Assembly: GCA_016841425.1 (NCBI GenBank)
Contig: JAENZE010000007.1
Coordinates: forward strand, 156,173-220,172
Length of the DNA: 64,000 nt
Reading direction: 5' to 3'
Source of the DNA: Syntrophomonas sp.
Lineage (GTDB): Bacteria; Bacillota; Syntrophomonadia; Syntrophomonadales; Syntrophomonadaceae
Shown: positions 45,123-54,665 of the stretch, in pieces
How the letters are laid out: every line of letters starts with the position of its first letter
Position numbering within the stretch: the stretch's first letter is position 1
The notes under the pieces: generated by a model
The model's database searches: none
What the model saw: only the letters and a program-made list of their open reading frames with translations
Told to the model about the DNA's origin: nothing
Made by a program: the position numbers and the translations under genes

Positions 45123-45137
45123 TTGTAACGATTACAA
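45123..45137. promoter_or_regulatory. PerR/Fur-type box
   Basis: TTGTAACGATTACAA is a 7-1-7 palindrome with a single mismatch, close to the PerR consensus TTATAATnATTATAA. It lies about 80 bases upstream of the PerR-like gene. Confidence 0.7.
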
Positions 45138-45215
45138 CTTTTATATTATTACAAATATGTATATATTATAAAATGGAGGTGTAGTATTAATATATAGTAA
45201 AGGAGCAAATTAAAG

Positions 45216-45635
45216 ATGGACATAAAAGAAATTGAAGGATTTTTAAAGTTTAATAAAATAAAACCTTCCCATCATCGTTTAAAGATATATGAATATCTGG
45301 TAAAAAGCAAAAACCACCCTACGGCAGATTTGCTTTACCGGGAACTGGTTAATGAAATACCAACCCTTTCCAAAACTACTGTCTATAATACTCTCAATTT
45401 GTTTGTTGAAAAGGGTGCAGCGCAATTGATTACCATTGATGAAAGCGAAAATCGTTATGATGCGGATATGTCTATTCACGGTCATTTCAAATGCAAAGAC
45501 TGCGGGAAGGTTTTTGATTTCCCATTAAATTTCGCAGCTATTGATATGGGAGGACTGCAGAATTTTCAGGTAGAAGAAAACCATATTTACCTTAAGGGTC
45601 TGTGTAATGAATGTCAGGCCCACAAAAAAAAATAA
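45216..45635 (+). CDS. perR: PerR-like ferric-uptake-family repressor
   Basis: 139 residues, Fur family. N-terminal winged helix (NKIKPSHHRLKIYEYLVKSK and TLSKTTVYNTLNLFVEKG), then a regulatory-metal stretch MSIHGHFKCKDCGKVFDF and C-terminal CNECQ, so both structural-Zn CxxC pairs are present. AAAGGAG precedes ATG 45216. It is followed after 27 bases by a reverse rubrerythrin, its usual target in clostridia; a PerR-box-like palindrome lies upstream, so it is probably autoregulated by peroxide. PerR versus Fur cannot be decided from motif alone. Confidence 0.85.
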   Translation: MDIKEIEGFLKFNKIKPSHHRLKIYEYLVKSKNHPTADLLYRELVNEIPTLSKTTVYNTLNLFVEKGAAQLITIDESENRYDADMSIHGHFKCKDCGKVFDFPLNFAAIDMGGLQNFQVEENHIYLKGLCNECQAHKKK

Positions 45636-45662
45636 ATTTTGCAAAGAAAGAAGGGTGATTTT

Positions 45663-46211
45663 ATGAAGAAATGGGTTTGTTCTATATGTGGTTATATACA
45701 TGAGGGAGAAATTCCTCCGGAACAGTGCCCGCAATGCGGAGCGTCATCAGATAAATTTAATGAGTATGTAGATATAAATAACCTGCAGTTTGCGGATGAA
45801 CACCGGGTAGGGATTGCTAAAGGCTTAGATGAAAAGGTGGTAGAAGATCTGAGGGCCAATTTCCTGGGAGAATGTACTGAAGTAGGGATGTACCTGGCCA
45901 TGAGCAGGCAGGCAGACCGGGAGGGATATCCGGAAATAGCTGAGGCTTTTAAGAAATATGCTTGGGAAGAAGCTGAACATGCAGCTAAATTTGCAGAGAT
46001 CCTGGGAGAGGTGCTTACTGCCGATACCAAACAAAATGTAAAAATGAGGGCTGAAGCAGAACATGGTGCCTGCCAGGGTAAAAAGGATCTGGCCACCCGG
46101 GCGAAAGAGCTTAATTATGATGCCATCCATGATACAGTCCACGAAATGTGTAAAGATGAAGCCCGCCACGGAGCAGGATTTGCAGGATTATACAAAAGAT
46201 ATTTCGCATAA
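45663..46211 (+). CDS. Reverse rubrerythrin (peroxide reductase)
   Basis: 182 residues. Rubredoxin-like iron site comes first: [10 protein letters not shown] near 5-14 and CPQCG near 22-26; the diiron four-helix bundle follows with [31 protein letters not shown] and DEARHGAG. This reversed domain order defines the clostridial NADH-dependent peroxidase group. It detoxifies H2O2/O2 with electrons from NADH:rubredoxin oxidoreductase. AAGGGTG precedes ATG 45663. Operon with the PerR-like gene. Confidence 0.9.
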   Translation: MKKWVCSICGYIHEGEIPPEQCPQCGASSDKFNEYVDINNLQFADEHRVGIAKGLDEKVVEDLRANFLGECTEVGMYLAMSRQADREGYPEIAEAFKKYAWEEAEHAAKFAEILGEVLTADTKQNVKMRAEAEHGACQGKKDLATRAKELNYDAIHDTVHEMCKDEARHGAGFAGLYKRYFA

Positions 46212-46237
46212 ATATACTAAAATGAAAACATCACAGC

Positions 46238-46264
46238 AAAAGCCGGGATTTCCCGGCTTTTTAA
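46238..46264 (+). terminator. Terminator after reverse rubrerythrin
   Basis: AAAGCCGGGA and CCCGGCTTT pair across TTT, followed by TTTTAATTT. Confidence 0.85.
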
Positions 46265-46343
46265 TTTGAAGACAGGGGGATGGTTCTTCGTACCGCTATA
46301 ATTTGGATAAACCAGGTAACCGGACCGGCCCCAATCCTGACGC

Positions 46344-47315
46344 CTACCGGTTGATTTTTTCGAGGAAAGTGCTTATTGCATCACAAATATCTGTGACATT
46401 AGTCTGATAAATAAAATGAGAGCCATCAATAATCCTTGATTCAGCTTTTGCTCCCAGTCTATTTAAGTGATTGGTTTGATATTCTGCTCCAACTTTTTTG
46501 TCCGTTTCTGAGGATATTAGTTTCAATACCGGTATTTCCTGAGGGAAAGCTATTGCATTTACCTCATTGATATTGTCCAGCATGCGATATGACTGATCGA
46601 TTATGGTATCGTTGAGAACATGATTAGCAAATAATTTATAGTCATTTATTTCTTTTTCGGTGTATCCATTTCCGACTTTTTGAGATGGCTCCGTCAACCC
46701 TGCTGCAATGCGGGTTAATCCACACGCTTGCTGAAGCTTGCCTAATCCGTATAAGAATTTGGGCGGATTTTGGGCTTCTGTTTTTGCAGTTGATGTGGTG
46801 TCCAGCATAATAATCGCAGATACTTCCTCAGGATATTTTGCTGCATAATATTCACTGTAAATGCCGGACGCGGAGTGAGGTATTAAGACATACGGCGCCT
46901 TGAAGCCAGCCAAAGACAATGCCGTTCTGATTTCTGCCGTATAGTTTTCATTTGTCCGTGGTGTATCTGTCTGGCCGCTGAAACCAATACCGAAATATTC
47001 AATGCAAACAACAGTATATTCTTTTGAAAGCTCTCTCATTAGCGGGCCAAAATCCGCGCTGGGTAAGGCCACCCCAAAACCCGGCAATAGTACCATGGTT
47101 TTTTCACCATCGCCCATAGAATATACATGCATCTTTTGTTCGTTTGCTTCTACTATCTGTCCGTAAGGTGCGACAGACTCAAGTTCGTTTGAAAACAATG
47201 TTTTGTTGACCGCAAATCCGATTATATTAAGACAAACAATGATTCCTAAGAAAATTGCCAAACCTTTTATTATCTTTTTGCCTATTTTTGTTTTAACTTT
47301 GTTGATTTTATCCAT
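46344..47315 (-). CDS. Alpha/beta hydrolase
   Basis: 323 residues; N-terminal membrane anchor (IIKGLAIFLGIIVCLNIIGF). The catalytic core has LLPGFGVALPSADFGPLMRE, the nucleophile segment IPHSASGIYSEYYAAKYPEE near 142-161, a strand DTTSTAKTEA, and C-terminal GSHFIYQTN with the likely catalytic His near 313. Probably hydrolyses an ester or amide outside or at the membrane. ATG 47315 is used; GTG 47324 is an alternative. Just upstream is an XRE-TPR regulator. Confidence 0.82.
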   Translation of the reverse strand: MDKINKVKTKIGKKIIKGLAIFLGIIVCLNIIGFAVNKTLFSNELESVAPYGQIVEANEQKMHVYSMGDGEKTMVLLPGFGVALPSADFGPLMRELSKEYTVVCIEYFGIGFSGQTDTPRTNENYTAEIRTALSLAGFKAPYVLIPHSASGIYSEYYAAKYPEEVSAIIMLDTTSTAKTEAQNPPKFLYGLGKLQQACGLTRIAAGLTEPSQKVGNGYTEKEINDYKLFANHVLNDTIIDQSYRMLDNINEVNAIAFPQEIPVLKLISSETDKKVGAEYQTNHLNRLGAKAESRIIDGSHFIYQTNVTDICDAISTFLEKINR

Positions 47316-47412
47316 TTTGCTCACTCGCTTTCCATGGGTGCTGATAACAACAGAAATTTACATCGCTTATACTAAAAGGATACTAATGACTTCACCACCA
47401 GATTGGTTAATC

Positions 47413-48522
47413 TTAGCTACAATTGCTTTCTAGCTTTTCAGCAATATTTCGAAAACGCTGTCTATCCGCAAGCACTGAAAAAGCCGGATTATTGATGATC
47501 GCGTCGGACATGCTTTTCCTGATCGTTCTTTCGTCCCTCGGAAAGTCATTCCCAATATCAAGCTTAATCAGCCACTCGTCCAACATGTCGAAGAAGTCGT
47601 CGCCGTGCAGTTTCAAGGGGTAAATGTCACTTGTCACAATCTCTGTATACTGCTGCAGCATATCGAGTGCCTTATCATGATTATTCTGAGCAATATACCC
47701 CTGTGCGGCACAAATGTACAAGCTGACCAGGACACCCGGGTGCAGATGCCTCATATCAAACGATTCCGCAACATTAAATGCTCGCTGCAGCACCTCGTCA
47801 AATTTCGAAGGATCGTCTGTACACAACATAAGGTAAGCCGGGAAAAAGTTGAACAGGACGACGATATTCTGGTAAATACCAATTTGCAGTACTGCTTTCG
47901 CATCCTTGACCCGTCCTGTCATTTGATAGGCTGAAGCCATAAGTGATTCAGGCGGCAGAGCAGGTTCAATGGTGCCATCCAGCAGCTCCAATGCAGCATG
48001 CGGATCACCGGCGGCAAGATCGCAGTATGCTTCCATATACAAAGCCTTTCTAGTCAAAGATACATCGTCACTTTCCTCTTTAACCCTCACAAAAAGTGCC
48101 CTGGCTTCCTCAATTAAAGATGCTGTTTTTTGCAGGTCCTTCTGCAGTTCGATATGGTTCATCAGCAGTATCCCCATTTGCAGCAGCAAAGGGAAGCATG
48201 AATAGTATTTTTTGATGATCTTGCGGCAGTCCTTCAGCACCGAATCGAAAGGTTTTGATGTAAAATCAGAGGACAGTTTTCGATACAGTTTTCGAATATC
48301 TTCTCTGGTCATCTGCGGCTTATAATCAATCAATTCGTCAACGCTAATGTTAAAATATGATGCTAACATTGGCAAAAAGGTAACATCAGGGTAACTCTGC
48401 TCTGTTTCCCATTTGGAAACGGATGCTTTGGTAACCCCAATGTAATTCGCCAGCTCATCCTGGGTAATACCCTTTTCCTTACGCTTTTTCACAAGCACTT
48501 TTGAAATATTTATTTCCTTCAT
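47413..48522 (-). CDS. XRE-family regulator with TPR-like C-terminal domain
   Basis: 369 residues. N-terminal helix-turn-helix KEKGITQDELANYIGVTKAS with VSKWETEQSYPDVTFLPMLA is the Cro/CI type; the C-terminal two thirds are helical repeats of the TPR kind. AGAGGTG precedes ATG 48522; a GTG nine bases upstream is weaker. Clostridial members of this type sense peptides or nutrient state. The targets, possibly the hydrolase directly downstream, are not known. Confidence 0.85.
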   Translation of the reverse strand: MKEINISKVLVKKRKEKGITQDELANYIGVTKASVSKWETEQSYPDVTFLPMLASYFNISVDELIDYKPQMTREDIRKLYRKLSSDFTSKPFDSVLKDCRKIIKKYYSCFPLLLQMGILLMNHIELQKDLQKTASLIEEARALFVRVKEESDDVSLTRKALYMEAYCDLAAGDPHAALELLDGTIEPALPPESLMASAYQMTGRVKDAKAVLQIGIYQNIVVLFNFFPAYLMLCTDDPSKFDEVLQRAFNVAESFDMRHLHPGVLVSLYICAAQGYIAQNNHDKALDMLQQYTEIVTSDIYPLKLHGDDFFDMLDEWLIKLDIGNDFPRDERTIRKSMSDAIINNPAFSVLADRQRFRNIAEKLESNCS

Positions 48523-48768
48523 ATAACTCACCTCTGTTTATATCTTAGCCAGCAGCAGCGGGTTTATCAATGGATTGGCGCTCCACTTAGCTGAACAAAA
48601 TCAACTACTGCGATACTTTGGTGCTAATATCAGAAACAATACAAAGGAACGGCAGACTGCAGAGCTGCAACCGGACCCGTTGGCAAGCCTTTACGCAAAT
48701 ATTAGATAAAACATTTGGTTATGTCCGGGCATTGATGAGTTAGTTCTTTCCCCCTGTCCCCTAAAATA

Positions 48769-50715
48769 TCACTTAATCAATAAATTCCAATAATTAAGGA
48801 GCCACATCAATCCCATAACTGCCAGGGTAAATATACTATAATGCACCCGGGCAAGCCGCCCCCAGAACCCCTTCAACCAGGCAATCACCGTAAAAGGTAC
48901 CAGCAAACAACAAAAAATCAATATAAGTATTGGTATATCATTCAACGGTGTTCCTTCTACAGGCATATACGCTTCTTTTGGCAATTGGTATACAGGATCT
49001 ATGCCTGAAGAAAACAGGACGGCAAATAAAATCAGAACTGCTATACTTGTAACAATTCCAACCCAAGAAAGAATGGCAGAAAACCCCAAGTTCCTATTTT
49101 TTCCCTTCTTGAACAAACCTATTATCATTCTGATTATCCAATAGATAAGCGAACTTATTATGATTAATATTATGATTATTGCAGCTAATGCTGTAAAACT
49201 CATAGTTGAATAAAATGGTGCTTTCGAATATGTCATAGGTCCATCTGTGGTCAACATTATTCTGCCCAATGGATCTGTTTTAAAAATAATTCTATTAAAC
49301 GGGCCAAAGGCATCCTGGGTTCTTCCTACTCTAAGATTCTGATACACACTAGGCTCAATTTCAATAAATTCATTTGTTTCTCCGCAATTAGTTACCAGAA
49401 GATAGCCATCTTCATTCACCTCAACACGAATAATACCCCCGGCCAATATACTGGCAATTTTCTCATCAGTAGTAACATTTCTCCGGTTCATCTGGTATTC
49501 ACCTATATACTTTTTAGCCCTTTCTTGGCTGCCTTCGCCAGGTACTCCCGCTATTTCAGCTTTGGCTGGATAGTAAAAATTCATAAACTCTTGAAAAACT
49601 TCGGAATGAATAAGATGATTGCCCCCACTGTAGGAAATAAAGATTCCGGTATTCATTTCTGGCACCAAATAAAGACCTGTGTTATAAAGCATAGTACTTC
49701 CACCATGAAAGAGCACCTCTTTATCATTAAAGACCCCCTCCATGAATCCCAGAGTCATGCCTCCCAGCGTCGGATCATAGGTAAAGTGCTGCTTATGCAT
49801 TTCTTTTAATGTTTCTTCGTTAAGAATTAGGCCTCCATTACAAATACCACCGGAAAGATGGGCTATCATGAAGTTGGCCATATCTAAGGCGGTACTGCTC
49901 ATACTGCCGGCTGGTTCGAGCATGATATATTCAAAACTTGCTTCAGCATATGACCCATTAATATACCTGTAGGGTTTAGCAATACGGGCAGGCGAGTTTA
50001 ATATTGGAGGTTGCCGGTAGGTGCTGTTGTTCATATTCAAAGGCTCAAAAATGTTTTTTTCAACATAATCTGCAAAGCGCTGACCAGATAATCTTTCTAC
50101 AATATAACCCGCCAAAGCAGTACCATAATTAGAATAGGCCGCAACTTTACCAGCAGGAAATATCCTTGCGGGCTGGTAATTTATTAAATATTCATTCAGA
50201 GGCAGAAGTTCATCTTCCGAAAGTCTGAAAAGCATGTCGGGGTTATCTTCAAATCCTGAAGTATGGGTCATCAAATGGGTCATTGTTATCGGTTCGGTTA
50301 TAGTTTTCTGGAGAGGGCTTTCAAGCTGTGGTGATATTTCAATATCCAAATATCTATTAATATCAGTGTTCAGATCCAGCCTGCCCGTTTCAATAAGCTG
50401 CATTACTGCAGTCCAGGTAATTAATTTTGAAGTGGAACCAATTCGGAAAAGGGTAGTGTCGGCATCAACCGGAATATTATTCTCAATATCTGCCAGGCCG
50501 AATCCTTTCTTATATACAATTACACCATCCTTCACAACCGATACGGTGGCATTGGGAATATGATATTTTTCCATTTTGGAGTTTATTGTATTATCAAAAA
50601 AAGCTTCTAAGCTGGTATCTTTAATTTCGGTTGCACAAGCAACCGTTGCAGATAAAGCTAAAACCAAGATAATCAAAAAACTAACGAGCGTAAGGTACTT
50701 AGTCCTTTTAAACAT
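48769..50715 (-). CDS. Serine beta-lactamase-like hydrolase with C-terminal membrane domain
   Basis: 648 residues. Signal peptide (LVSFLIILVLALSATVACA) then a class-C-beta-lactamase/DD-peptidase-like domain: active-site S-x-x-K in FRIGSTSKLITWTAVMQLIE near 93-112 and Y-S-N in AAYSNYGTALAGYIVERLSG near 193-212, HGGSTMLYNTG near 337. After about residue 490 four hydrophobic helices follow. Acts on peptidoglycan peptide or other ester/amide substrate at the cell surface. AAGGAGGG precedes ATG 50715. The TetR gene directly upstream (26-base gap) likely controls it. Confidence 0.87.
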   Translation of the reverse strand: MFKRTKYLTLVSFLIILVLALSATVACATEIKDTSLEAFFDNTINSKMEKYHIPNATVSVVKDGVIVYKKGFGLADIENNIPVDADTTLFRIGSTSKLITWTAVMQLIETGRLDLNTDINRYLDIEISPQLESPLQKTITEPITMTHLMTHTSGFEDNPDMLFRLSEDELLPLNEYLINYQPARIFPAGKVAAYSNYGTALAGYIVERLSGQRFADYVEKNIFEPLNMNNSTYRQPPILNSPARIAKPYRYINGSYAEASFEYIMLEPAGSMSSTALDMANFMIAHLSGGICNGGLILNEETLKEMHKQHFTYDPTLGGMTLGFMEGVFNDKEVLFHGGSTMLYNTGLYLVPEMNTGIFISYSGGNHLIHSEVFQEFMNFYYPAKAEIAGVPGEGSQERAKKYIGEYQMNRRNVTTDEKIASILAGGIIRVEVNEDGYLLVTNCGETNEFIEIEPSVYQNLRVGRTQDAFGPFNRIIFKTDPLGRIMLTTDGPMTYSKAPFYSTMSFTALAAIIIILIIISSLIYWIIRMIIGLFKKGKNRNLGFSAILSWVGIVTSIAVLILFAVLFSSGIDPVYQLPKEAYMPVEGTPLNDIPILILIFCCLLVPFTVIAWLKGFWGRLARVHYSIFTLAVMGLMWLLNYWNLLIK

Positions 50716-50740
50716 TTTATCCCTCCTTCCCGATTAATTT

Positions 50741-51313
50741 TTATCGACTTTTACTCAGCCGGGTGGATAATATTGCATCATTAGCCGCACTTGATAGCAA
50801 ATCCATCAAATCCTGTATTTCATAAACTTCAGGCACTAAGCCGTTGGCTACCATTATCGATAATCCTAACTGAAATATCCTCATTTTAAATAATATGGTC
50901 ATTAACTCATCCTCGCTGAAACCTTCCAACTCAGGGTCCTTTTTCATCTCTTCAATCAAGGCCGGTATTATTTTCTCATCATAGACTTTTATGCTGCTGT
51001 TGTTGGTCATGACTAAATCTCTGAAAATTAAGCTGTATTCAGAAGCAAACCGTAGACTTGCCCTCCCAATATCATAAAATGGGTTTCCTGAACTCTCTTC
51101 GCTTAAAAGCTCCTGACTGATGCTTATAATCCTATCTATCAAAGCTTCATTCAGTTCATCAATGCTTTTAAAATTTACGTAGATGGGGGCTACAGAACTT
51201 CCTATTTGTTCTGCAATTTTTCTCATTGTTATAGCATTAATTCCTTCTGTTTTAGCTATTTCAAAGGCTGCATCAATTATTTGCTCTCTGGTAAATTTAA
51301 CCTTAGGTCCCAC
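50741..51313 (-). CDS. TetR/AcrR-family repressor
   Basis: 190 residues. N-terminal helix-turn-helix DAAFEIAKTEGINAITMRKI with IAEQIGSSVAPIYVNF. GTG 51313 follows AGGAGG. It is co-directional with and 25 bases upstream of the beta-lactamase-like gene. A 46-bp perfect palindrome lies directly before it, so it probably represses itself and the downstream gene. Confidence 0.88.
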   Translation of the reverse strand: MGPKVKFTREQIIDAAFEIAKTEGINAITMRKIAEQIGSSVAPIYVNFKSIDELNEALIDRIISISQELLSEESSGNPFYDIGRASLRFASEYSLIFRDLVMTNNSSIKVYDEKIIPALIEEMKKDPELEGFSEDELMTILFKMRIFQLGLSIMVANGLVPEVYEIQDLMDLLSSAANDAILSTRLSKSR

Positions 51314-51817
51314 AGTAACGCCTCCTTTCCGTATAACATTTATTATATAACTTATGTTATATAATAAATGTTATACTACATACTAATATTTTGCAATCAT
51401 TTTTTGAGATTATTTGTCCTCCAAGATAAGGTAACTCCAGTAACGGCTGCAATCTCGCTTATCTGAATTGTTTTTGTTTCACCGTATGCTCCTGTATTTT
51501 TCCTATATTACCTTGACAGCAAGACAGCTAAATCGTTCCCCTATTCTTTGCGTTGACCATGACTCCGTAATTGAAAAGAAGTAATTTCTATTGAGGTCGA
51601 AAATAGATAACAGCGGTTTATCCGGAGCGTGTGGCTATACACCTGTTTGTTTTACTCAGTATACTTTTTTATTTAGGCTATAGTTGGGGATGGATTGATA
51701 TGAGCGAACCAATGCAATTAGCGTTTGCTAGTGAAAGCGGTGCTATACTTGCAGGCACAGCGTTGGTGTTTTATTTTTATAGATATGGAACATGTCGAGA
51801 AAGATCAAGTAAGAATC
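51314..51817. other. Gap with operator palindrome and a membrane-like frame
   Basis: Contains the TetR palindrome (51331-51376) and, at 51607-51810, a plus-strand frame reading IHLFVLLSILFYLGYSWGW with more hydrophobic residues and no good start site; it is probably a broken gene end. No other feature was recognised. Confidence 0.45.
51331..51376. promoter_or_regulatory. TetR operator, 46-bp perfect palindrome
   Basis: Two exact 21-base arms joined by TTAT; the left arm starts GTATAACATTTATTATATAA. It lies 18 bases upstream of the TetR GTG start, in the promoter region. Confidence 0.85.
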
Positions 51818-52972
51818 TTATTGTGTATCGGCGAAGTTGTTCACCCCTGCCAATACGTCCTTCTGCAAAATATATTGCATTTTTTCAGGTTCTTCAAACA
51901 ATGGGCTGTGAGCAGATTGTGCAAAGGAATAAAATCCTTTCAAAGGCGCCTGCAGCTTCTCAAAATAATCCTTTGCCAGATTGTAGCTGCATGTGTAATC
52001 GTATATGCCATGAAAAAAATAGACAGAAATATCAAGTTCCGGAACCTTGGCGGTTAAGTCCGTTGCAATCATCTGATTCCACATGTTGATGGAGTAGGCA
52101 GACCATTTGCCGCGCCATATATTTACCTTTTCACTTAATGTGTACTCAGGAAACTTCCATGATGGCAAAAAGATACCAGTAACTACAGATTTCATATCGT
52201 GCATCGTGCCAATGCCAAGTTTGTGCATTGCTTCATCACGCAAGGAACGGTATGAATTGGGTACCTTGTCCATCTCAGTAACAGGAAACTTCTCCAGCCT
52301 TTGCACCATTTTTTTGTCCCCGGCTATCATATACTGTTCCATCATATATTTGTATGCCAACTTTTCCGATTCAAGCGGTTGTGATATCTGAGCCACGCCA
52401 ATGTAGGCATAGTACATCTCCGGTGCCCGTGCCGCCGCCTGGATTCCAATATAGGACCCCCACGAATGGGCCATGAGATAAATCTTTTCCTGACCGAAGC
52501 GCTTGCGGAGGTACTTCGTTACCTCGAGTATGTCGGATATCAACTGCTCCTCGGTAAGAGTCTCGGCTGGAATGTCAGAGCTGTAAGAAAGTCCAGCGCC
52601 GCGCTGCTCCCAGTAACAGACGGTAAAATAATCCTCCAGGCCGGTAGGGTAACTCTGGGTAAGGAAGTACTCCGGCATGCCAGGTCCCCCGTGAATGAAA
52701 AGAAGCACCGGATTCGCATTATTTTTACTCTTGATAAACATCCCCTGTTCCACCCCATTGATACTGATATGGATTTTTTCGGAGATACTGCTTGCCAGCA
52801 CTTTTCCCTTCTCATCCAGAAATGGTGTTGGCTTACCTGGGCTCCATGCCAACATTACGCCAATAAGAATCAGTATACAGGCCAGTAAAATAGAAAGCAT
52901 GATTAACACGATACCACCCGTCCTTCGTATTAATGATTGAATAGTAAGTTTCTTGATATTATTTCCTGCCAT
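51818..52972 (-). CDS. Proline-iminopeptidase-like alpha/beta hydrolase, membrane-anchored
   Basis: 384 residues. One N-terminal helix (GGIVLIMLSILLACILILIG), then LFIHGGPGMPEYFLTQSYPT near 94-113 (HGGPG is the oxyanion element of the proline-iminopeptidase group), CYWEQRGAGLSYS, and the nucleophile segment MAHSWGSYIGIQAA near 168-181. A catalytic His lies in AQSAHSPLFEEP near 360. Likely a peptidase or esterase on the cell surface; the substrate is unknown. Confidence 0.83.
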   Translation of the reverse strand: MAGNNIKKLTIQSLIRRTGGIVLIMLSILLACILILIGVMLAWSPGKPTPFLDEKGKVLASSISEKIHISINGVEQGMFIKSKNNANPVLLFIHGGPGMPEYFLTQSYPTGLEDYFTVCYWEQRGAGLSYSSDIPAETLTEEQLISDILEVTKYLRKRFGQEKIYLMAHSWGSYIGIQAAARAPEMYYAYIGVAQISQPLESEKLAYKYMMEQYMIAGDKKMVQRLEKFPVTEMDKVPNSYRSLRDEAMHKLGIGTMHDMKSVVTGIFLPSWKFPEYTLSEKVNIWRGKWSAYSINMWNQMIATDLTAKVPELDISVYFFHGIYDYTCSYNLAKDYFEKLQAPLKGFYSFAQSAHSPLFEEPEKMQYILQKDVLAGVNNFADTQ

Positions 52973-53036
52973 TTTTAATCATCCCCATATAGCCAACAAA
53001 CAGCTAATGCTTTCAAGTATTTATACTCATTTTATC

Positions 53037-54326
53037 CTATTGCCCAACGGTCTTTAATTCCAATTCGCCTATTTTCTTAACCCGTCCGATAATGAGAGCA
53101 AGAATTGAAACAAGCAAGCCGGATATTACAAACATAAAACCAATGCCCCTCCCCTGCCCTATACCGATGATTTGCCCGACAGTCTGGCTAAGCGCCCCGC
53201 CGGAATAAAATAGCGGGTTGAACAAATGATCGGCTAAAAAACCAGCCGACGCAAATGCTGATATATACCCTACTTGTGAAATAGCGTAAACCAGGGACCA
53301 TATCCTGCCCTGCTTTTCATTATCTATGTTACTGCGAATGAGGACCTCCAGGCTGGTATTCACAAAAGGGAGGGTACTGAAAAAGAGAAAACAAAAAACG
53401 ATGATCAAGGAAACCGCAGGGAAAAGGCCCATAAGGGCATAAAACAGCCCCGCCAGTGCGAGAGACATTGAAAGTATGAATACCTTGCTTGTTCTTATTC
53501 CGAATATGCCGATAAACAAACTGCTTACCAGCATTCCTGACGCCGATACGGAAAGAGCTATGCCCAGAGTCCTGGAATCGGTCAATGTCAGCATCATTGG
53601 GCCAAATAAGGATTGCAGCAGCCCTACATAAAAGCAAACCACGGTTGTTAACAAAATCAAGCATAAGACCTCCTGCCGGGAGATCAGGTATCTAAAGGAA
53701 TCAGCCATATCGCTTAAAAATTCCTGTTCTTCCTGCTTTTGGGGGGAGGCTTCCTGCTTTTTAATCACAAACACTGCTGTCACAGCGATCAGAAAGGTTA
53801 TCATATCAATTAATAAGACCAGTTTAATGTCAAAAACACTTATCAGTAAGCCTGCAGCAATCGGAGAAATAAGGTATTGCGCCGATCCAGCCAGTTGAAT
53901 AAGCCCACTTGCCCGGGAATACATCTCTTCTGAAACCAGGTCGCTGATTGCAGCCTTATAAGCGGGGTTTTGAATGGCTGCGAATACCGAACTCAGTGCG
54001 ACTCCTGTATAGATGTGCCATAATTCTATACTTCCCGATAACATGATCAGCAGAATGAACAATAAACCTGTTACAGCACCCGCATCTCCAATTATCATCA
54101 TTTTCTTGCGATCAAACCTGTCTGCCAGTACACCTCCAAATGGAAGCAATAGGAATAACGGCAGAAAGGAAAATAGAATGATTAAAGAAAAACTCGTGGC
54201 AGATTGGGTCTTCTGAAATACAAAGACACCCAATGCAAACGCTGTAAGTCCACTGCCGATGGTCGACATCAACTGCCCCAACCATATAATAAGAAATCTC
54301 TTGAAATTTTTATCCTGAACATCCAT
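53037..54326 (-). CDS. Major-facilitator efflux transporter
   Basis: 429 residues, about twelve hydrophobic helices. N-terminal block IWLGQLMSTIGSGLTAFALG then LPFGGVLADRFDRKKMMIIG with the MFS A-motif (G-x-x-x-D-R-x-x-R-K), and later FLADHLFNPLF. Closest in pattern to MefA-like macrolide/drug exporters. ATG 54326. Positioned between an alpha/beta hydrolase and a CPBP protease, with the repeat element just upstream. Confidence 0.85.
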   Translation of the reverse strand: MDVQDKNFKRFLIIWLGQLMSTIGSGLTAFALGVFVFQKTQSATSFSLIILFSFLPLFLLLPFGGVLADRFDRKKMMIIGDAGAVTGLLFILLIMLSGSIELWHIYTGVALSSVFAAIQNPAYKAAISDLVSEEMYSRASGLIQLAGSAQYLISPIAAGLLISVFDIKLVLLIDMITFLIAVTAVFVIKKQEASPQKQEEQEFLSDMADSFRYLISRQEVLCLILLTTVVCFYVGLLQSLFGPMMLTLTDSRTLGIALSVSASGMLVSSLFIGIFGIRTSKVFILSMSLALAGLFYALMGLFPAVSLIIVFCFLFFSTLPFVNTSLEVLIRSNIDNEKQGRIWSLVYAISQVGYISAFASAGFLADHLFNPLFYSGGALSQTVGQIIGIGQGRGIGFMFVISGLLVSILALIIGRVKKIGELELKTVGQ

Positions 54327-54350
54327 CTTTTTACCTACTCTCTCTTAAAA

Positions 54351-54662
54351 ATAAGACAGGGGGACGGTTCGAAACCACTGAAAAAGTCTATTTAGGTAAA
54401 CGGGTATGCATAAATACACTTGCTCCCAGTCTACGCATGGACAACATTAACTGCTTGTCGATTACTCCAGGGTTACAGCGCCAATTCGCATCCGTGCTCA
54501 ACGGCGCTCTCGCGGCGTCCGTGCCGCTCGCCCCCTTCCGCTAATCGCCTTCGCAGGATGTTGTTACCCATGCTTCGCCAACGGCCGCCAGTATATTTAT
54601 ACATACCCTGGCGTCAGTTTTGGGACTTTTTCAGTGGTCTCGGACGGCTCTTCTGTCTAGCC
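54351..54662. repeat. About 310-bp element with terminal inverted repeats
   Basis: Left end AGACAGGGGGACGGTTC, then ACCACTGAAAAAGTC at 54374-54388; right end GACTTTTTCAGTGGT at 54624-54638 and GGACGGCTCTTCTGTCT. Internal GTATGCATAAATACACTTG on the left is mirrored as CAGTATATTTATACATAC on the right. The centre, about 54420-54590, is GC-rich and unlike the surroundings. No transposase is encoded, so it resembles a non-autonomous mobile (MITE-like) element. A second copy begins at 63919. Confidence 0.7.
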
Positions 54663-54665
54663 AAT

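Noticed and set aside
51631..52089. A plus-strand 152-codon frame crossing into the alpha/beta hydrolase
   Set aside because: Its second half is the antisense of a clearly coding gene. The hydrophobic first part may be a gene fragment but has no good start.
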